Assembly (NCBI GenBank): GCA_030695725.1
Contig: JAUYPN010000010.1
Location: forward strand, 1-16,676
Length of the DNA: 16,676 nucleotides
Direction of reading: 5' to 3'
Source of the DNA: Candidatus Omnitrophota bacterium
GTDB lineage: Bacteria; Omnitrophota; Gorgyraeia; 2-01-FULL-45-10
Below the pieces are notes generated by a model that worked only from the letters and a program-made list of their open reading frames with translations, had not been told where the DNA came from and did no database searches. This document shows, in pieces, positions 13,912 to 16,676 of this stretch. The translations under genes were made by a program, and so were the position numbers. Numbering within the stretch: the stretch's first letter is position 1; every line of letters begins with the position of its first letter.

Positions 13912-15683
13912 TCGTACCGATGAAGAAAGTATTTATTTTGACCCAGGGCAAGGACACCGACGCTGCCGTAAAGAGCCTGCGCAAGCTTGGGCTTCTTCAC
14001 GTTGAGCACGAGAACCCGCCCGACGGAGAAGATATAAGATCGCTTCATGAGGATCTCGCCGTACTGGAAAAGGCGATAGGCATATTGTCGCTTCCGGAGT
14101 TTTATGAAAAGCGCGACGTCAGGAGCGCCAGGATGCTCAAGGACTGGCGGCTCACGGCCAGGCACATGGCGGACGCCAAGAATAGATACGACCAGCTTTA
14201 CGAATATCTGACTACCCTGAAAGATAAGATAAGCCGCTGGGAGGAATGGGGAGACTTTGATCCCGAAGACATAAAAGAATTCGCCGCCAAGGGCCTCAAT
14301 ATTAAATTTTACCAGATCCCGTCAAAGGAATTAAATAGGGTAAATGGGAAGCAGCGCCCTATTTTGAAAGTCATATCGACAGCGAAGGGCATGGCCAACT
14401 GCCTTGCTATTTCAGAGAACGAGATAAAGATGCCCTACAAAGAGCTCGAGCCTCCCCCATTAGGATTAAAAAAGATGAAAGATAAGGTGGCCGAAACCTA
14501 TGAGGTCATCGAAAGGATAAAGAGCGATATAAAAACATACACCTGCTGCCACGAAAGATTTATCTTAATAAAAAAGGCCTTTAAAAAAGAGCTGGAGTTC
14601 CATGAGGCTATGAGGGGCATGGGCCGATCCGACGAGATATCCTACCTGAAAGGATATGTCCCGGTCGACCAGGTAAAAACGGTGTCCGAATATGCGGCAG
14701 TAGAAAAATGCGGTATTTTTGTTACCGATCCGTCGGGTGAAGATAACGTGCCCACGCTCATCCGCAGCCCGAAATGGATATCGATCATAAAACCTGTGTT
14801 TAAGCTATTGGAGATACTACCCGGATACAAAGAGCTGGACGTGAGCCCCCTGCTTCTTATATTTCTGGGGTTATTTTTCGGGATGATCATAGGTGACGCG
14901 GGTTATGGCGCGCTCTACATACTATTGACCCTGATCGCGCAGATCAAGCTCGGCGCCCGGGCCAGGGATAAAAGAATATTTTTTCTTCTATACTTCTTCA
15001 GCTCATGCGCGATATTCTGGGGGATATTGACCGGCACCGTATTTGGCCAGGAGTGGTACATAAAAGCCGGCTACAGGCCTTTGATACCGGTCCTGAACGA
15101 TACGAAATTCATTCAGACGTTCTGTTTCTTTTTGGGCGCTTTTCATCTCACGCTGGGGCACTTATGGCAGGCCGCGCGAAAACTCCCTTCCCTAACAGCC
15201 CTTGCCGACTTAGGGTGGATCATGGTCTTGTGGTCGGCCTTCTTCTTCGCGAGGATGCTGATATTGAGCGACCCATTGCCCGCTTTCGTCAATTACTCTC
15301 TTTTGACCGGCATATCTTTGGCGGTCTTCTTTACTAATCCGCAAAAGAATATATTAAAGGGGATCGGAGAGGGCTTAGGGACGGTTGCGTTAAGCATCGT
15401 GAATAACTTTACCGATGTGGTATCTTATGTAAGATTATTCGCGGTCGGTTTAGCCGGGGTGGCCATATCCGACACGGTGAATGCCCTTTCAGGGATGTTC
15501 GGCGGTGACAATCTTGCGGTAAAGATGGTAATAATATTTCTGGGGCATACGATAAACATATTATTGGGGCCCATATCGGTTTTAGTTCATGGCGTAAGGC
15601 TCAACGTACTCGAATTTTCGGGCCATGCGGGGTTGACATGGAGCGGCTTCCCTTATAAACCGTTGGAATTAACAAAAGAATGA
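13908..15683 (+). CDS. atpI: V-type ATP synthase subunit I (membrane stator, a-subunit homologue)
   Basis: Subunit I has a cytoplasmic N-terminal half that receives the stalk and a C-terminal membrane half that forms the ion half-channels. Residues 1-300 are soluble and charged. From about residue 310 come multiple hydrophobic segments (LLLIFLGLFFGMIIGDAGYG, then others to the C-terminus). The essential channel arginine is R509 in VSYVRLFAVGLAG. The length is 591 residues, in the bacterial range. Translation may begin at ATG 13908 (ATGA overlap with atpD) or at Met5 (13920). The stop TGA overlaps the AGGAGG of atpK. Confidence 0.95.
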   Translation: MIVPMKKVFILTQGKDTDAAVKSLRKLGLLHVEHENPPDGEDIRSLHEDLAVLEKAIGILSLPEFYEKRDVRSARMLKDWRLTARHMADAKNRYDQLYEYLTTLKDKISRWEEWGDFDPEDIKEFAAKGLNIKFYQIPSKELNRVNGKQRPILKVISTAKGMANCLAISENEIKMPYKELEPPPLGLKKMKDKVAETYEVIERIKSDIKTYTCCHERFILIKKAFKKELEFHEAMRGMGRSDEISYLKGYVPVDQVKTVSEYAAVEKCGIFVTDPSGEDNVPTLIRSPKWISIIKPVFKLLEILPGYKELDVSPLLLIFLGLFFGMIIGDAGYGALYILLTLIAQIKLGARARDKRIFFLLYFFSSCAIFWGILTGTVFGQEWYIKAGYRPLIPVLNDTKFIQTFCFFLGAFHLTLGHLWQAARKLPSLTALADLGWIMVLWSAFFFARMLILSDPLPAFVNYSLLTGISLAVFFTNPQKNILKGIGEGLGTVALSIVNNFTDVVSYVRLFAVGLAGVAISDTVNALSGMFGGDNLAVKMVIIFLGHTINILLGPISVLVHGVRLNVLEFSGHAGLTWSGFPYKPLELTKE

Positions 15684-15695
15684 GGAGGAGAAAAG

Positions 15696-16154
15696 ATGGA
15701 ACAGACTGTATTGACGCAATTTAAAGATCTTGGCGCTATAATGGTGCTGGCTATCTCGGCTCTCGGCTCGGGAGCGGGGGCGGGCGTGGCCGGCATGGCC
15801 GCTATAGGGGCGTGGAAGAAGAACTTTGTTCAGAACAAGAACGCGTCATTTCTGCTCGTGGCGCTTACGGCGGCACCCTTGACGCAGACGATATATGGTT
15901 TCATCGTGATGAACAATATGTTGGCACTTACGATGCAGGGCCAGTACATGTGGGGCGTCGGCGCTTTCGCGGGCGCGGCGATAGGGCTATCCGCTTACTG
16001 TCAGGGTAAGTGCGCGGCCGTGGCCTGCGACGCCATGGGCGAGACGAACAAAGGGTTCGGCAACTATCTCGTTGTGCTCGGCATGACCGAGACCGTAGCG
16101 CTTCTCGTGATGGTTTTTACAATAGTATTTTTGCGCCGCATGGCGGGTATGTAG
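15696..16154 (+). CDS. atpK: V-type ATP synthase subunit K (c-ring proteolipid), probable Na+ type
   Basis: This 152-residue proteolipid has four membrane helices (roughly 12-40, 50-75, 86-112 and 122-147), two hairpins as in V-type rings. The ion-carrying glutamate is E132 in GMTETVALL. T63 and Q64 (LTQTIYG) and Q103 (YCQGKCAAVA) match the side chains that coordinate Na+ in Enterococcus hirae NtpK (T64, Q65, Q110, E139). That predicts Na+ rather than H+ transport. Only the second hairpin carries the carboxylate. A very strong AGGAGG (15683-15688) precedes the start, as expected for a subunit needed in about ten copies. tRNA-Val follows 9 nt after the stop. Confidence 0.95.
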   Translation: MEQTVLTQFKDLGAIMVLAISALGSGAGAGVAGMAAIGAWKKNFVQNKNASFLLVALTAAPLTQTIYGFIVMNNMLALTMQGQYMWGVGAFAGAAIGLSAYCQGKCAAVACDAMGETNKGFGNYLVVLGMTETVALLVMVFTIVFLRRMAGM

Positions 16155-16163
16155 TAAATAAAT

Positions 16164-16239
16164 GGGCGGATAGTTCAGCTGGTAGAACGCCTCGTTTACA
16201 CCGAGGAAGTCACAGGTTCGAGTCCTGTTTCGCCCACCA
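16164..16239 (+). tRNA. tRNA-Val (anticodon TAC)
   Basis: The cloverleaf is complete. Acceptor stem GGGCGGA (16164-16170) pairs with TTCGCCC (16229-16235), the D stem is GTTC/GAAC, and the anticodon stem CCTCG/CGAGG encloses loop TTTACAC with anticodon TAC (16197-16199). The T arm is ACAGG-TTCGAGT-CCTGT. The discriminator is A and CCA is encoded (16237-16239). It begins 9 nt after atpK with no terminator between, so it is probably cut from the operon transcript. Confidence 0.97.
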
Positions 16240-16274
16240 ACTTCTCCGACGGTAAATCGAGAGGGAGAGAGTAT

Positions 16275-16312
16275 AAAAAAGTAGCGGCCATTTAAACGTT
16301 CGCTACTTTTTT
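16275..16312. terminator. Intrinsic terminator after tRNA-Val
   Basis: AAAAAAGTAGCG (16275-16286) is perfectly complementary to CGCTACTTTTTT (16301-16312), a 12-bp arm around a 14-nt loop with a T-run at the end. The symmetrical A and T runs would allow it to work in both directions. It closes the pyr/ATPase/tRNA transcription unit. Confidence 0.9.
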
Positions 16313-16316
16313 CTGA

Positions 16317-16436
16317 TTTCTCGCACATGATTATGATAGGGCGTGGGAAGATGTGCATAAAGCACAAGCATTAGGGATGAATATTTTGCCGCCTTTCCTC
16401 GAGAGCCTCAAGAAAGCCACAGGAAGAGAAGAATAA
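16317..16436 (+). pseudogene. 3' remnant of a TPR-like protein gene
   Basis: A 39-codon open stretch runs from just after TGA (16314-16316) to TAA (16434-16436). It reads HDYDRAWEDVHKAQALG and then MNILPPFLESLKKATGREE. From memory this resembles the last repeat and tail of tetratricopeptide proteins (YDKAW..VHKAQ.LG....P.FL..L..A.GR). There is no upstream coding sequence, plausible ribosome site or good start; the only ATG (16377) leaves 19 residues. The 5' part appears to have been lost at the tRNA/terminator boundary. The family assignment rests on pattern memory alone. Confidence 0.4.
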
Positions 16437-16468
16437 AAATAAAGAACAGAAATAAAGAACAGAAATAA
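16437..16468. repeat. 13-bp tandem repeat upstream of the riboswitch promoter
   Basis: AAATAAAGAACAG is present at 16437-16449 and 16450-16462, with a partial third copy AAATAA at 16463-16468. It ends 4 nt before the -35 box. It could be an A-rich upstream element or a simple slippage repeat. Confidence 0.7.
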
Positions 16469-16472
16469 GTTA

Positions 16473-16501
16473 TTGACAGATTGTGTTAAAGGAGTAATAA
16501 T
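16473..16501 (+). promoter_or_regulatory. Sigma70-type promoter ahead of the cobalamin riboswitch
   Basis: TTGACA (16473-16478) is followed by a 17-bp spacer and AATAAT (16496-16501). The predicted start near 16508-16512 coincides with the beginning of the riboswitch. Confidence 0.7.
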
Positions 16502-16511
16502 AAACACATAT

Positions 16512-16676
16512 AGGTTAAGGGAAATCCGTTGGCCGGAAGGCCATGGTTTGGCACAGATTAGCCAAAGCCAGAAATCGGATGCGGTCCCGCCGCTGTAACC
16601 GGGGACGAAAGTCATAAAAGCCACTATTCTTAGGATGGGAAGGCGTGATGAGTAGATTGATCCGGGAGCCAGAAGA
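16512..16676 (+). promoter_or_regulatory. Cobalamin (B12) riboswitch, cut by the window end
   Basis: Conserved pieces occur in order: AAGGGAA (16517-16523), GCGGTCCCGCCGCTGTAA (16581-16598), AAAGCCACT (16617-16625), GGGAAGGCG (16637-16645) and AGCCAGAAGA at the very end, the start of the B12 box. ATCCG (16524-16528) pairs with CGGAT (16576-16580). Between these arms are two additional hairpins, TGGCC-GGAA-GGCCA (16530-16543) and GGTTTGGC with GCCAAAGCC (16545-16569). The controlled gene lies beyond 16676; typical targets are cobalamin transport or synthesis genes or B12-independent isoenzymes. Confidence 0.93.

Noticed and set aside
16331..16624. 97-codon minus-strand frame across the promoter and riboswitch
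   Set aside because: It covers a cobalamin riboswitch, a promoter and repeats on the other strand and has no recognisable protein features.
1..16676. CRISPR array, IS element, transposase, toxin-antitoxin or phage genes
   Set aside because: No regularly spaced repeats, transposase motifs or phage genes were seen. The only mobile features are the intein and the short palindromes.

Overview
This window is ordinary bacterial chromosome with dense, almost all plus-strand genes. It suggests an uncultured bacterium of the PVC or candidate-phylum type, and Candidatus Omnitrophota would fit. The evidence is a chlamydia/spirochete-style seven-gene V-type ATPase operon, a PyrR-controlled pyrimidine operon, and short palindromic repeats of the CCTTCGACAAGCTCAGG and CATTGCGAGC...GAAGCAATC kinds. 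The taxonomic guess is inference; no rRNA marker is present.

Layout: 1-2238 is the 3' part of glmS, interrupted by an intein whose C-terminal splice junction is at 591/592 and whose start lies outside the window. 2240-2902 is rsmI. 2904-2977 is a palindromic element. A sigma70-type promoter (2989-3017) then starts a leader carrying a PyrR-binding hairpin, a possible 22-codon leader ORF and an intrinsic terminator. It is followed by pyrR, pyrB, pyrC, pyrK, pyrD, pyrF and pyrE (3243-9156). These supply every step from carbamoyl phosphate to UMP; carAB is not here. Only 4 bp later the V-ATPase genes begin: atpE, a DUF2764 gene, atpA, atpB, atpD, atpI and atpK (9161-16154). tRNA-Val(TAC) follows 9 nt after atpK, and then a 12-bp-stem terminator (16275-16312). 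No terminator is visible between 3153 and 16275, so pyrimidine synthesis, the V-ATPase and the tRNA may form one roughly 13 kb transcription unit under PyrR control. The c-ring subunit keeps the side chains of a Na+ site.

The last 360 bp hold a degenerate 3' tail of what looks like a TPR-protein gene, a 13-bp tandem repeat, a promoter, and a cobalamin riboswitch cut by the window edge. The gene it controls lies outside.

The most unusual feature is a set of small palindromic elements in and around the pyr operon. Several are flanked by 4-6 bp direct repeats that look like target duplications. Two sit inside pyrF and pyrE, and one forms the 3' end of pyrF. In each case, removing one direct repeat plus the element deletes a multiple of three bases (93, 48 and 27 nt) and restores the family-typical protein or the usual ATGA gene overlap. 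They resemble, in behaviour rather than sequence, the Rickettsia palindromic elements that insert in frame into genes.
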